Shown here one piece after another: positions 46,441 to 59,818 of a stretch of 64,000 nt of DNA. The position numbers were made by a program, and so were the translations under genes. A model generated the notes under the pieces. It was given only the letters and a program-made list of their open reading frames with translations. It did no database searches and was not told the DNA's origin. The first letter of the stretch is position 1, and each line of letters opens with the position of its first letter. Location: contig OY829329.1 in the NCBI GenBank assembly GCA_963691655.1, positions 20,908,708 through 20,972,707 on the forward strand, given 5' to 3'. This DNA comes from Toxonevra muliebris (lineage: Eukaryota; Arthropoda; Insecta; Diptera; Pallopteridae).

Positions 46441-47930
46441 GTTATAAGCGCATACTACTGTATTTTTTTATACATAGTTGTGCTAAGCTTTTTCTACTTT
46501 CAAATTGCGTAAATAAAAAAAGTCACAAAAAAATAACAAAAATAACAAAATAATCATAACAAAAAAATAAAATGAAAAAGCATAAACTTTTTGTTGCTGT
46601 TTTGCTATTGTTGTTGCTGTTGTCATCCGTTCGCCAATTTTGCGCAATGTTGCTACTCCATGGCTCCATGCTTGATTGTGTGATTGTGTGTGATGGCAAA
46701 AAATATTAAAACATGAAATAAATATTAAACGCATAAACATTACAACAACAAAGACAACAACACATTGAGAAAATCGTTGCTGTTGTTAAAGCAAAAATAA
46801 AAAAATAAAAAAAAATATGAAACGAGAAAAAAACAGAGCAGTTGTTGCAACAACAACAACAAAAACAGCACCAACAATAATAACAAGGACATGGGAGAAA
46901 ATACAAACTTCTAATGGGCACACACAAAAAACACTTGCCGCACAGTCGAAGAAGAGGAAGAAGACAACAACAACAACAACAAATCAGAATTCCACGCATA
47001 CAATCATACAAATGCACATATGTGTATCTGTATATGTGTGTATATGTGTGTATCTGTATATTTTTGTTGTAAATCGATGCTATTGCCATTGGCCAAGAAG
47101 AAGAGCAACAGCAGCAGTGACGGGCGTAACGGGCTGGGGGAGTAAGGTGCACAAAAAACAGACAGAGAAAAAGTCATTTTTCTTCAGAATTTTCTTCTTA
47201 TTTTTTTTTAATACTTACGTATGTATTTTTATTATTTTTCTGCTTTCATTTTTTATAAGTGTTGTATATGTGTAAATGTATGTATAAGTGTTTGATTTTG
47301 TTGTTGTTGCTGTTGTTGTTGTTGTTGCTGCCAGTTGTTAGCTTAAGTGTTATTGTGGGCAATTTGAAACTTTCGATTGAGAAACAACATTTGCTACTTT
47401 ACTTTTTCTTCTTTTCCTTTTTGTTTTTTTTTTTTGTTCAAACCAACCAACAACCACGACACCAACGAGACAAGGATGTAAACGACATAATGGTGTAAAA
47501 GAAAAGAGGCACAAAAGTGGGCATGGTATGACAGCTTGCTTTGGTTGCTATATCTTAAAAATTTCTGCATGCTGAATGTGTGAATAAACTTGAATACTAA
47601 AAAAAAAAAAAAAAACAATGTAAATGTTGCTATTCATATACATGCATATGAGTAGATATGCATGCATGTGTGTGTTTGTGTGTGTGTGAATTTCTTCTTT
47701 ATATGTATGCGCGCAAAAAAAAATATTTTTCGCTATCGCATCTATAAAATATCTAATATAAATCGTCACCCATCTTCTTCTTCTCTTTCTAAAGATAAGC
47801 AATAAAAATATCACTATTTTTATCTAACTACTTACCCAGTAGGAAATGAGATTGGGTACTCATCAGAGCTGTAAAAGAATGCATTCTTTTTTTTAAAAAT
47901 CATGGGAATGCAAATCTTATGACTCCAAAA
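46441..47930. other. Non-coding island with microsatellites
   Basis: Dense ACAACA/TTGTTG tracts (46740-46780, 46835-46870, 46965-46982, 47297-47330) and TG/CA tracts (47030-47060, 47668-47688). Frames on both strands at 46706-47275 are translations of these. No gene. Confidence 0.6.
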
Positions 47931-48895
47931 TTATGACTGGTTTGAAGTCACTTGGATTCACTTGAAGTCACTTGGAGTCACTTGAAGTCACTTGAAGCCA
48001 CTTGAAGCCACTTGAAGTCACATGAAGTCACTTGAAGTCATTTGAAGTCACTTGGAGTTACTTGGAGTCACTTGAAGTCATTTGGAGTCAATTGGGATTT
48101 TAAGGCAATTGGAGCCACTAAAAGTCACTTAGAGTCACTTGAAGCTACTTAGAGCCAATTGGGATTTGAAGTCATTTGGAGTCACTTGGAGTCATTTGGA
48201 GTCAATTGGGGATTTGAAATCGATTGGAGTCACTTGGAATCACCTGGAGACACTTGAAGTCACTTGGAGTCACTTGAAGTCACTTGGAGTCAATTCGAGT
48301 CACTTAAAGTCACTAGAAGTCACTTGGAGTCAATTCGAGTCACTTGAAGTCACTTGGAGTCACCTGAAGTCACTTGAAGTCATTTGAAGCAACTAGGAGT
48401 CACTTGAAGCAACTTGGAGTCACTTGAAGTCATTTGGAGTCAATTGGGGATTTGAAGTCAATTGAAGTCACTTGGACCCACTAAAAGTTACTTGGAGTCA
48501 ATTTGAGTCACTTGAAGTTACTTGGGGTCAATTGGGATTTGAAGTCAATTAGAGTGAAGTCGAGTCACTTGAAGTCACTTAGAGTCACTTGAAGTCACTT
48601 GGAGTAATTTGAACCCATTTGGTGTCACTTGAACTCATGTGAAGTCACTTAAAGCAACTTAGAGCCACTTGAAGCAACTTGAAGCCACTGGAAGTCATTT
48701 GGAGTCAGTTGGGGATTTGAAGTCATTTGAAGTCACTTGGAGTCACATGAAGTCACTTGAAGTCATTTAGAGTCACTTGGAGTCACTAGGAGTTAATTGG
48801 GGTTTGAAGTCAATTGAAGTTACTTGAAGTCACTTGACTTCAAATGACTCCAATTGACTTCAAATTTCAATTTACTCTAAGTGACTTCAAGGCAG
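47931..48895. repeat. 10-bp GTCACTTGAA/GTCACTTGGA array
   Basis: Ten-base words GTCACTTGAA and GTCACTTGGA with longer interruptions (CAATTGGGGATTTGAA) that recur at irregular intervals. Near 48835 the orientation flips (TTGACTTCAAATGACTCC), so the last 60 bp run as reverse complement. Frame at 48139-48387 is an artefact. Confidence 0.92.
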
Positions 48896-49850
48896 ACCTG
48901 ATTTTGAAGCCATAAGATTTGCATTCCATGAATTCGAAAAAAGATTGCATTCCCTTGACTTCAAAAAAGACTTTTTTAAATGCATTACCAATCGGCTACT
49001 CAAAAAAAAAACCACTTCTAACTGCATTTCTTCTTCTGAAGTCAAATATTTTATTCAATAACTTCAATCATGAGTTATCGGTTATTAACTGCGACTTTAA
49101 GGTATTGCAATTAAATTGAATGCATTCATTTTCTAGTTATGGCACTCATATAACATACCTGACTTATGGTGTCTGAATTTTATATACAAATCTGAAGCGA
49201 AATCAGACTTGGAACCGATCACTCAATAAGACCACAAGGTCTCCGTTTGAAATAGGGAAGTGGATGAAACTAATGGGATTACATTTTGAGGTGGGATACT
49301 TATGAAGCACGGCTGATTCAGAAAGGTTGAATTTTTCGTTCAAATAAATTATGCCGAATTGTACGAAATTAAGCCTAAGTCAGTAAGTTTAGAAGATTTG
49401 ATTTTTTTCTCTTTCGAAAGTCTTCGACAGGAAATTTTTCCAGTTTAAAATATATATGGCTAGAAACTAAATTGTAGAATCCACAGAGGCCGTTATTTCG
49501 TTAGAAATATTTGGAAAATTAGGCCTGAATCTTTCCATTCTATTAATTTAAAGCTTTTAAACATGAAGTCTGATTTCGTTTCTTTCGATTGCTCAGTTCC
49601 CCAATTTTTTTCAGTAGAAAATGTGCCGATTCAATTGTTTTCGTTCATTTGTGAGAGTTACTGAAAGTTGCTTTATGCTTAACACAATCCAATGTCAAAA
49701 TCAGGTCTGAAAATGAAATGAAATGAAAGACGGAGCTATTAAGAATAAATTCAGACCTATTAGAGTACAAGATATAAATATTAACAAAATTATGTCTAAA
49801 ACCTTTCACTTTATAAAGACTTAGAACTGAAATCTGATATCTTTTTTTTC
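48896..49850. other. Non-coding spacer
   Basis: Ordinary AT-rich sequence between two arrays. No repeat unit or gene recognised. Confidence 0.45.
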
Positions 49851-51470
49851 TTCTCGGTATATCTGATTTAGTCTCAGTTCTATTTCGTTTCTTAGCTGAT
49901 CTATTATGTTTCGGTATCTTTTCTGGTCTCTGTTCTGTTAAGTTCTTGCCTGACCAAGTCTCTGCTACAGTATTTGGTCTTTTTCTGGTCAATGTACTCT
50001 GCTCTGGTTTGGTATCTGCTTTAGTCTAGTCTCTGTTTGATTCTAGTACGTTTTTCTGTCTGGTTTTTTCTTGTTTCATTTATGATAACTTTTCTAATTT
50101 GGTTTCCAATCTTGCCTGACCTTGTTCCGGTCCTTTATGGGTTCTCATGTAGTCTGTTTTGTGTTGTAATATGATTTGTCTTCTTGTTTGATTTATTCTT
50201 TCTTCCGGTTCGTTTATTTTTGGTACCTGTTCCATTTTTTTTTTTTTTTGTGTTGTTTGTTTCTGTTTTGATTTTTTGTTTGTTTGGTATGTTCTTGTCT
50301 CTGTTCTGACCTCGTAGCTTTTGCTATCTCTTCTTCTCTCTGTTCAGATCCTATATCATTTCTTATCTGCTATCTATTTTGATCTAGTCTCTGGTCTGGT
50401 ATTTGTTCTGATCTGGTTTCTTCTCTAGTCAAATTTTGTCTATTTTCTTTCGCCTGTTCTTGTTTAGATTAGTGAATTGGTCTCTGTTCCGATCTGATAT
50501 ATGTTCTGATTTCTTTCATTTCTGTTATGCTCTTATCTGGTCTAGTCTTTATTCCTGTATCTGGTGCAGATTTTCTGTTCTGGTAAGGTCTCTGATCTAG
50601 TCTGGTCTCTGTTCGGGCCTTATATCTGATCTGGTTTATTTCTGCCTGGTTTATTTTCTCTTCCGTTTCCTTTTATGGTAACTATTCTAGTATGTCTGGC
50701 TTTTGTACTGATATGTTCTTGTCGATGCTCTAATGTTGTGTTTTCTCTGTTCTAATATGATTTCTGTCTTTGTCTGGTCTATTCTCTGTTACGGTTTCGT
50801 TTATGGTTTCTGCTCCGATATCTGCTTTGGTTTTGTGGCTGTTCTTTGTTCTGATATTTTTTTTCCTTGTTTATTCTTGTTTTTGTTATGGTTCCGTTTT
50901 TCTTCTAGTCTGTTCTTTTCTCTGTTCTAATCCCATATTTTTTTTTGTCTGTTCAAGTCTGGTCTCTGTTCTGATCTGGTTTCTTCTGTTCTGATCTGGT
51001 CTCAGTTGTAATCTCGTCTCTGTTCTGATTTGGTCTGTGTTCTGTTCTACTCTTTGTTCTGATTTGGTCTCTGCTCTGATCTGGACTTTGTTCTGATCTG
51101 GTCTCTGTTCTGATCTTCTCTCTGTTTTGATCTGGTTTCTGTTCTGATCTGGTCTCTGTTCTGATCTGGTCTCTGTTGTAATCTCGTCTCTGTTCTGATT
51201 TGGTCTGTGTTCTGATTTGGTCTGTGTTCTGTTCTAGTCTTAGTTCTGATTTGGTCTCTGCTCTGATCTGGACTTTGTTCTGATCTGGTCTCTGTTCTGA
51301 TCTTCTCTCTGTTTTGATCTTGTCTCTGTTTTGATCTGGTCTCTGTTCTGATCTGGTCTCTGTTGTAATCTCGTCTCTGTTCTGATTTGGTCTGTGTTCT
51401 GTTCTACTCTTTGTTCTGATCTGGTCTCTGTTCTGATCTGGTCTCTGTTGGCATCGTTTTGGCTGTATCG
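49851..51470. repeat. CTGTTCTGATCTGGTCT array
   Basis: Degenerate at the left, regular from about 50950, with a 17-bp unit GATCTGGTCTCTGTTCT. A higher-order repeat is marked by GTTGTAATCTCGTCTCTG at 51005, 51175 and 51362 (spacings 170 and 187). The 178-codon minus-strand frame at 50953-51489 is a 17-residue peptide repeat generated by this unit and is not a gene. Confidence 0.92.
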
Positions 51471-53530
51471 TCCGGTTAAAGTAAAGCAATATAAACTTTG
51501 CTTTTACTAAAATATTCCAACTTTAGTTCGTTACCATTACAGTCGAGGTTTGTCGTTTCGTGCCAATCCAGTTAGATATGACTCAACCTCTTATTCAAGC
51601 CCATCACATTTCTCTACCGGGCATACAGTTACATAAACATAAAGACACAAACGATCCTAAGAAAAATTATAAGAAGATGAATGGAAGAAGATGAAGCAGT
51701 AAGAAAAAAACAAACAAACCTTTGAACAAAATGTTCTTATATGTTTAAAAGTGTGTGTGTGTATGTGTGTGTGTCAGTTTTTTAACACACAAGGCACGCG
51801 TTCTTGGCAAGAAAGATAGCGGCGATATCTCGTTTGTTACTAACAAAAATTATGAGGACTGCTTCTACTGCTGTTATTGTTCTTGCCACTGCAGCCGTTT
51901 GCTGATGATGATGAAGCAACTTTTGTTTCAAGACAACAACAACAGCTAAGCAGCTAAGCAACACAAGTCACACATTAATATTTGAAAAACGTTCATTCGT
52001 CGTAGCTGCTGCTACGTTTGCTTTTATACTTTTTCTTGCAAAAAACAAAAAAGCGCATAAATAGAAAACCAGGAAAGACAAAATAAAAGTAAAGTAAAAA
52101 AAAAAAATACAACTGAAAATCAGCAAAAATATTTTCAAAAAAAAAAAAAAAAAAAAAAGCTGAAAAATGATATGAGTTTTTTGTTTTTTATATATTTTAT
52201 TTATTTTTTTTTGTTAACTTTTGGAATGATACTCAAAAATAAATATGAGAAAAGTTGAAAATTTATCGAAATTTTTTTTTATTATTATTTCTTTGCTACA
52301 TTGCTCTTGAGCATGAGCATGAGTACGAGCATAAATAATATGAGTAATGTTTGCCAGCATTATAAATCTTCATCTACTTATTATTTGCTATAGCAGTTGA
52401 ATTTTGAAAGCAAGCTAGAAGCTTCTTCTTCTGATTCTTATTTTTTTTCTATTTTTTTTTTTTTAACTGTCACTCTGCATTTTTATAATAATTTTGTAGA
52501 TTTTTTTTATGGTATATTAAAAAATCTTTCATAGAAACTTAGTTTATTATTAAATGTGAGTATGTGAATGATTGGTGAAAGGCGAATAAAAAAAATGAAA
52601 CTTAAAAGGATTTCTATGTCTCCCTGGTCTTTTAAATTAGGAAAGGTTTCAAACGGATTAAGTCTTGATACTGAGTACTTAAATGTTATAAGATATGAGG
52701 GCGGCCTTAATACTACCTGTTTCCTTGAGTCCTGCCAACACTCACCCATAGAAAATCTGTCTGAATTTCTTCTAAATTTCGATTTCAGTTTTGGTCTGAA
52801 TTTTGGTCTGAGTTTTGACCAGGAATTGATCCGATTTTTGATACGAATTTGCTCTGATCTCATTTTTAGAAAAACTTTTTATTTTAATCTCATATAAATT
52901 TTCTATCTATTCTTATCTAATTTTATTTATTTTTTTCTTCATTTCCAGGTAAATATCACAAAATGGCGAAAAATTTCAGGTTGATATCTAAAATGTTACA
53001 CTGGAAATCCTACATTGAATACCAGTGGTCCCATGTATTGTAGAACACTGATGAAATATAAATATTTGCAATAACTGACGAAGAATTTCTTTTGAATTGA
53101 TATGAAAAGTTTTGGTTAATTTTATATATCACAAGAAATTCTTCAAAAATTATGGTCCTATTTCAAATTTATTAACCATACTGTAAAATATGCAAGAAAA
53201 TTAGGTAAAAAAAATCCCGAAATCTGTGCTGGTCTAAGTAGTAGGTCTCGCTATTGAGGTAACCGTTCAAGCCTTATTTGATAGAATACAAACAATAGAA
53301 AAATAAAGAAAAAAAAGTTGTGCTTTCTCGATTGATATTTTCTATTTTTCAAAGCTTTTAATAAAAATCTGAGGCCCACGGCAGAAGGTTGGGATCCACA
53401 TGTAATATAACTGAAACGGACTAGGACAAATTTTTACGATAGTTCACCAAATCCTATCAAAATTTAGAATTTTTAGACTCCTAAGGAGTTGTGAATGGTT
53501 TTAAACGTAAAGAAAAGAAAAGAGCATAGC
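51471..53530. other. Non-coding island containing a second ratchet-like site
   Basis: Microsatellites (TG near 51752, ACAACA near 51930, poly-A near 52138) and unique AT-rich DNA. Overlapping frames at 52507-52897 on both strands have no recognisable features. Contains the splice-like motif at 52931-52954. Confidence 0.5.
52931..52954 (+). promoter_or_regulatory. Candidate recursive-splicing ratchet point
   Basis: TTTTTTCTTCATTTCCAG ends at 52948 and is followed directly by GTAAAT (52949-52954). The acceptor half is strong (pyrimidine tract, CAG). The donor half is weaker than consensus because +5 is A rather than G. ATCTAAT, a fair branch site, lies about 30 bases upstream. Same strand as the site at 15067. 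Confidence 0.4.
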
Positions 53531-55575
53531 AAAAAAAAAAAATACGTACTACAATGGCTCAATATTTAAGTGGTGGACCTCGTTTTCGGGGCAAGTGTTT
53601 CATATTATAAAAACTGGGAAGCGCATGTCAAAAATGGGAAAAAGTGTGTCAAAAATTGTAAAACGGATGTCAAAAATTGTAAAATGGTTGTCAAAAATGA
53701 GAAATACCGTGTCAAAAATGGAAAACTGGCTGCTAAAAATCGGAAAAAAATACGTACTACAATGGCTCAATATTTAAGTGGTGGACCTCGTTTTCGGGGC
53801 AAGTGTTTCATATTAGCTAAGATAATAAAAATTTGAAAAGCTAAAATAAAAAAAATTGTTAAAGATGGGAAAATACTTGTTAAAAACTGGGAAGCGCATG
53901 TCAAAAATGGAAAAAAGTGTGTCAAAAATTGTAAAATGGCTGTCAAAAATTGTAAAATGGTTGTCAAAAATGAGGAATACCGTGTCAAAAATGGAAAACT
54001 GGGTGTTTAAAAATCGTAAAATTAGTGTCAAAAATGGGAAATGCTTGTCAAAAATGGGAAAATCGATTTGAACTTTTCTTCAATTTTGTTTGAAAATTTT
54101 ATTTTATTTATTCCTGAATATTTTATTTTATTTATTCCAAACCCATTTCTATGTAAGCACAAACATTTGTACTAAAGAAACCAAAGTTCATTGATTTGCA
54201 TTGAAAATAAGACAAAAAAAAAAAAAAAGAAACAAAACTGCTGGCAATGATTTTCTCATTTTTGACAATCATTTTTTGACAAGCATTTCCCTATTATTCG
54301 ACAAGAATTTTTCCACTTTTCGACAAGAAATTTTTCTCACTTTTTGACAAACATTTCCTCACTTTTTGAAAAGCATTTTTCTATTTTTGACAAGCATTTC
54401 CCATTTTTGACACTAATTTTCCGATTTTTAACAGCCAGTTTTTACAAGCATTTTTCCAATTTTCGATAAACATTTTCCCACTTTTTTGACAAGAATTTTT
54501 ATTATATTTTTTGACAAATATTTTTTCACTTTTTGGCAAGCATTTTTATATTTTTGATAAGCATTTTCCCACTTTTTGACAAATATTTTTCTATTTGCCA
54601 CTTTTTGACATTTTTCCATTTTTTTATAACAAAGAATTTCTCAGTTTTTGACGAAAGATTTCTCACTTTTTGACAAGAATTTCAGCCACTTTTTAACAAT
54701 AATTTTCTTACTTTTTGCCAGATATTTTCCCACTCTTTGACAAGCATTTTCCCCACTTTTTGACAAGCATCTCCCCATTTTTTGACAAGCATTTCTTCAC
54801 TTATTGACAAGCATTTTCTCACTTCTTTAAAAGCAGTTTTCATTTTTATTTTTATATTTTTGACAAGCATTTTTTTGTTTTTGACATACATTTTCCCACT
54901 TTTTGCCAATAATTTTTCCATTTTTGACAACCATTTCATCACTTTTTGACAAGCGTTTTCTCACTTTTTGACAAGCATTTTCCCATATTTTGACAATAAT
55001 TTTCCTGCTTTTTCACAAACATTTTCCTACCTTTTTACAACAATATTCCGCATTTTTCCCATTTTTTGACAAGCACTTTTTAACAAACATTATCCCACAT
55101 TTTTACAAATACTTTTCTATTTTTGACAAACGTTTTCCCACTTTTCGACAAGAACTTTTCCCTCTTTTTGACAAGCATTTTCCCATTTTTTGACAATAAT
55201 TTTTCCATTTTTGACAAGCATTATTGTATTTTTGACTAGCAATTTCCCATTTGTAGACAATAATTTTCCCATTTTTTGATAATCATTTTCCTACTTTTTG
55301 ATAAGCATTTGCTTGCCCTCTTTTTGACAAGCATTTTCCCATTTTTGACAAACATTTCCCAAGTTTTTGACAAGAATTTATTCATTTTTTTAACAAGCAT
55401 TTTAAAAACTTTTTGTTCAGATTTTTTCCACTTTTTGACAAGCATTTTTCTCACGTTTTGGCAATCGTTTTCCCAATTTTTGACAAGCATTTTTAATTTT
55501 TACATTTTGATACGCATTTTCTCACTTTTTGACAAGTATTTTTCTATATTTGAAAAGCATTTTCCTATCGTCTAA
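53531..55575. repeat. GTCAAAAATGGGAAAA array in two opposed halves
   Basis: From 53600 to 54070 the unit (15-17 bp, GTCAAAAATGGGAAAA) runs forward; from 54250 to 55575 it runs as the reverse complement (TTTTTGACAAGCATTTTCCC). A 180-bp spacer lies between. In the left half a 75-bp non-array segment with TACGTACTACAATGGCTCAA is duplicated at 53543 and 53751, 208 bp apart. Frames on both strands are repeat artefacts. Confidence 0.92.
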
Positions 55576-57884
55576 AATCCACTAACTAGGTTGCCATATT
55601 TAGTAGGAACGCTGTAGCGACATCTGGTAGTAAATAAGAGAAGTGTATACCAAAAAAATCTCCAAATCAACCCTATATGAAATTAGATAATCTGTTAAAA
55701 CAATGAAATAAGTTGTTAATGGTTGTCTCCTGTTATTGGCGTTAGCTATAGCAAAATATGTAAGACAAATAGTTAACCCTTTAAGGAGCAAGAAGCACGA
55801 ATGAGTCTTCAAATAGTTTTTTTATATTTTGGTTACATAAATTTGTTGGATGCATTTAGTTTTCCCAGAAGTGAAGTGAAATTTAGTAAAAAGTTGAAAG
55901 CAAATCATACAAGAAGAAACCTTTAAAAAGGTGAGGTAGAAAATGGAAAAAACTTAAACAAGTTGAGCTTTCTTTTAAAATTCAGCTTAATGAGGAATGC
56001 AGTGGTCAAAAAATTTCTTGTATACCTTCAGACCTGGAATTAATAATTAAAAATTTGATTTTTTGAAATGTAGAGAATTGTTTTTCCCTCATTTTTATTT
56101 TAGTCCAAGACCCGAATTCTGGATACACCACTGCTTTAAGTCCGCTCCGGCTTCTTAAGTCTTTGTTTAACATTTTTGCTTATAAATATATTTAGCTTAA
56201 CCCTTATAAAACTTTTATTTATTTGTGTTTGTTTGTGTGCCGCTTAAAAGGTTAAAGAAATGGCAATTAAAATGAGGGTAAGTGGGTGTCGCAACAAGAC
56301 AATGTCTGGTCAAGAAACCTGTTAAGAATTTTAGCTAATTTCTCAAATACATTAGTAGCGAGCAGAGGAGTAGAGAAAGCGAGCAACTTAATTGGTGTTG
56401 CTTGTGTTTGTGACGGCAATGATGTCGAGTTGGAGCAATTAATTTTGTCTACTTTTGTCTGCTGTCTGACTATTTTCTAGTAATTTCTTTTGCTTTTTTT
56501 CTTGTTTTCTTTTTGTGGAAGACCATTAATGTAGAAAATTGTAAGTGGTAGGTAGAAAATTGGCGAGTAAAGCTAGTGTGAGGTCTACCCAAATATTTTC
56601 TCTTACATTTTTCTGCTAAGAAAAAGTTATTACTTAACTATTGTTTTGTTATAACTTTATAGTAGATGAAAATGATGCTATATCTTTTTTATTGATTTTT
56701 TTCCTTTGAAGTTCTTTGCCTTCATCTCCCCTATTTTTGTTATTTTTGTTTTCTTTGATGGCTAGTTGTATGTTAATCACATTACCCGCAATGAATAATG
56801 AGTCTGAGCTATAACTTACAACACAGAAATGATAATAAAAGTAGGAAGAACACAATTATTTTGACCACCAGCAGTAATAAATATAGTAGTAAAACAAATT
56901 CGGGATGCAATCAAAAGTATAGAGCCGCTATTCATTCTATAGCCATCTCTCTTTTTCCTTCTTTCTTTCGGTATCTTTCTCGATACTTATTTGAATTGGT
57001 TATAATGCATACAAGGCACGCACACATACTTGTGCATGTATTTACCACCACCATTACCAACTCTAGTCTCAACTTCAAACTACGTACAGTAGCTAGAGAT
57101 TAAGATGAATGAAAGGAAATAGAAGTGGCAGAAGTGGGAGGTGGAGGGTTAAGGAAGTGGCGAGCGTCTGAAGCAGCAGCTTTATAACAACATAATCATT
57201 CGCAAATGGTATACAATTTATCCCCTTCTCCTTTTTCCAACCCGCATCTCATGCCATTTAAACATATATATTTTTTGTTTGCTTGCTTGCTTGCTTCCCA
57301 GTAGAGTTGGGGTTAAGATGCATCAGTAGCAGGAGCAGCAAACTATAATGGCGTCGTAGCATATCGATGAAGATCGATACAAATTACAACAACGCAAATT
57401 TTTGGGGTGAATTTTTTTGTAATGATTTTCCTGTTTTGTTTGCTTGTAATTTCAGTACCCCCCCTCTCCGCTCCCCCTTGCCTTTAATTTCGCAGACCCT
57501 TAACATTTATATCTATATCTTGTATCTTCTGCACAATTTCCTTCCGCTGCCATTTTTTCATTTAGCATTTTCTTTAGTTGCTCATTCTCTTCTTCTTTGT
57601 GTTCGTTCTGCTGCTTTAATCATAACAGTTTAGAATCACAATTATTTGCCCCACCTTCCCCTGTACATCTCACTCATATCTTAATTTGAAACATTCATTT
57701 GGAATAACAAAAACTTTTCTTCACGTTATTTTTTAGTATCCCTTTTTTTTTTCTTCATCATCAGATTTTATACAATTTTGTAGACATTACACGTGCTTAT
57801 CTCAGAGATATCTGCGTAGTTACTTAAGAATCTCGGAAGAACACACACACAGATATAACTATAAATGGGAAACGGTGTATGTTA
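55576..57884. other. Non-coding island
   Basis: Unique-looking AT-rich DNA with few microsatellites (CTTG at 57278-57296, CA at 57842-57851). A good stand-alone donor motif AGGGTAAGTG occurs at 56277, but no acceptable exon precedes it. No gene. The last three bases are the TTA target copy of the next element. Confidence 0.5.
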
Positions 57885-59818
57885 CACTATACAACAGGAA
57901 AAAAAAATTTTTCGATGCTGATCACGAGTTTCTTTCAGGTCAGATCGATGATTTTTTAAAAACTTGTAATTCTTTTCGACCAAAATTTTTCAAAAAATTC
58001 TTAAGGGGGTACAAGGGAAAATTTTTTTTTGTATTTTTTGAGTGTTTTTACACGTTTTATAAATTTTTACAACGTTTTCAACCAAAAAAAAAAAAAACAG
58101 AAAATATTTAAATTTTTCAAAAATTTGTTTTTTTTTGTTTTTTTGTGTTTTCTAAAAGTATTATAAGTTTTTACACAGTTTTAACAAAAAAAAAATTTAT
58201 AACATAAATTTCTAAAAAACATCATGAAGGGGAAGACACATGGAAAATTTTTCAAAAAATTTTTAAGGGGGGTACATGGGGAAAATTTTTTTTTTTGTGT
58301 GTTTTTACACGTTTTATAAATTTTTACAATGTTTTCAACCAAAAAAAAATATTAGAAAATTTTTCAAAATTTTTTTTTTTTTGATTTTTTGTGTTTTTTA
58401 AAAATTTTATAAGTTTTTACACAGTTTTAACAAAAAAAAAATTTATAACATAAATTTCTAAAAAACATCATGAAGGGGAAGACACATGGAAAAAAAATTT
58501 TTTTTCGATTTTTTTTTGTTTTCTACACGTTTTATGAGCTTTTACAACGTTTTCAATAAAAAAAGTATTTTCAAAAAAAATTTATTTTTTTCGACCAAAA
58601 TTTTTCAAAAAATTCTTAAGGAAAGATACATGGAAAAAACCTTTTTTTTTTTAATTTTTTGTGCTTTATACACGTTTTATGAGTTTTTATAAAGTTTTTA
58701 ACATAAAAAATTTTTTTAAAAAATATATATATTTTTTTTGACCAAAATTTTTCAAAAAATTCATACATGGAAAAACATTTTTTTTTTCGATTTGTTATGT
58801 AGTTTTTTTTTTTCAACAAAAAAAATTAAAAAATTTTGTTTTTTTCGACCAAAATTTTTCATGAAATATTTTTTTTTTTAAAATTGTTTGTTTTGTTGAA
58901 AACGTTGTAAAAACTCATAAAACGTGTAGAAAACACAAAAAAAATTTTCCATGTATTCTCCCTTTGATTTTTTTTTTTTAAAATTTAGGTCGAAAATGAA
59001 AATTTTTTTTTTGTTGAAAATATTGTAAAAACTCATAAAACGTGTAGAAAACACAAACAAAAGAAAAAAAATATATTTTCTATGTACCCCCTTTATGGAC
59101 TTTTTATTTTCAAGTTTTGGTCGAAAAAAATTTTTTTTTTCAAAAATTTTTTATTGTCGAAACGTTGTAAAAACGTTTCAAAATTTTGGTCGAAAATTTT
59201 TTTTTTTTTTCTAAAAATTCTTTATTGTATTGGTCGAAAAAAATTTTTTTTTTTCAAAAATTCTTTATTGTCGAAACGTTGTAAAAACGTTTCAAAATTT
59301 TGGTCGAATTTTTTTTTTTTTCAAAAATTCTTTATTGTATTGTTCGAAAAAAAATTTTTTTTTTCAAAAATTCTTTATTGTTGAAACGTTGTAAAAACGT
59401 TTCAAAATTTTGGTCGAAAATTTTTTTTTTTTTTCAAAAAATTCTTTATTGTATTGGTCGAAAAAAAATTTTTTTTTTCAAAAATTCTTTATTGTCGAAA
59501 CGTTGTAAAAACGTTTCAAAATTTTGGTCGAATTTTTTTTTTTTTCAAAAATTCTTTATTGTATTGTTCGAAAAAAAATTTTTTTTTTCAAAAATTCTTT
59601 ATTGTCGAAACGTTGTAAAACCGTTTCAAAATTTTGGTCGAAATTTTTTTTTTTTTCAAAAAATTCTTTATTGTACTGTTGAAACGTTGTAAAAACAAAA
59701 GTTCGACCTAACCCGAAAAAAATGTTTGTAGATTCATGATCAGCATCGAAAATAACTCCAGAAATACCATACCAGTCGAAATCAAAATCTTTTTTCGGAA
59801 CTATTTTTTTGTACAGTG
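57885..59818 (+). mobile_element. CACTRTACAAC family, complete copy 4, internally expanded
   Basis: A 1934-bp element that begins CACTATACAACAGG and ends TTTGTACAGTG, flanked by TTA on both sides (57882-57884, 59819-59821). Subterminal blocks (TCGATGCTGATCACGA left; ATGATCAGCATCGAAAA and GTTCGACCTAACCCGAAAA right) are inverted relative to each other. The interior is expanded by tandem blocks of ACGTTTTATAAATTTTTACA and TTTATTGTCGAAACGTTGTA with long A and T runs. Phe/Lys-rich frames inside are artefacts. Non-coding. Confidence 0.78.

Noticed and set aside
46706..47275. Frames of about 150 codons on both strands
   Set aside because: Dominated by ACA/TTG and CA microsatellites; no domain or signal.
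50953..51489. 178-codon minus-strand frame (QNRDQIRT-type repeats)
   Set aside because: A by-product of the 17-bp CTGTTCTGATCTGGTCT array; peptide period equals the DNA unit length.
52507..52897. Overlapping 109- and 118-codon frames on opposite strands
   Set aside because: Neither shows a recognisable domain, and part of the region is a fragment of the TTTGGTCTGAATTT repeat.
59082..59692. Phe/Lys-rich frames of 100 and 130 codons
   Set aside because: Translations of T and A runs inside the expanded CACTRTACAAC element.
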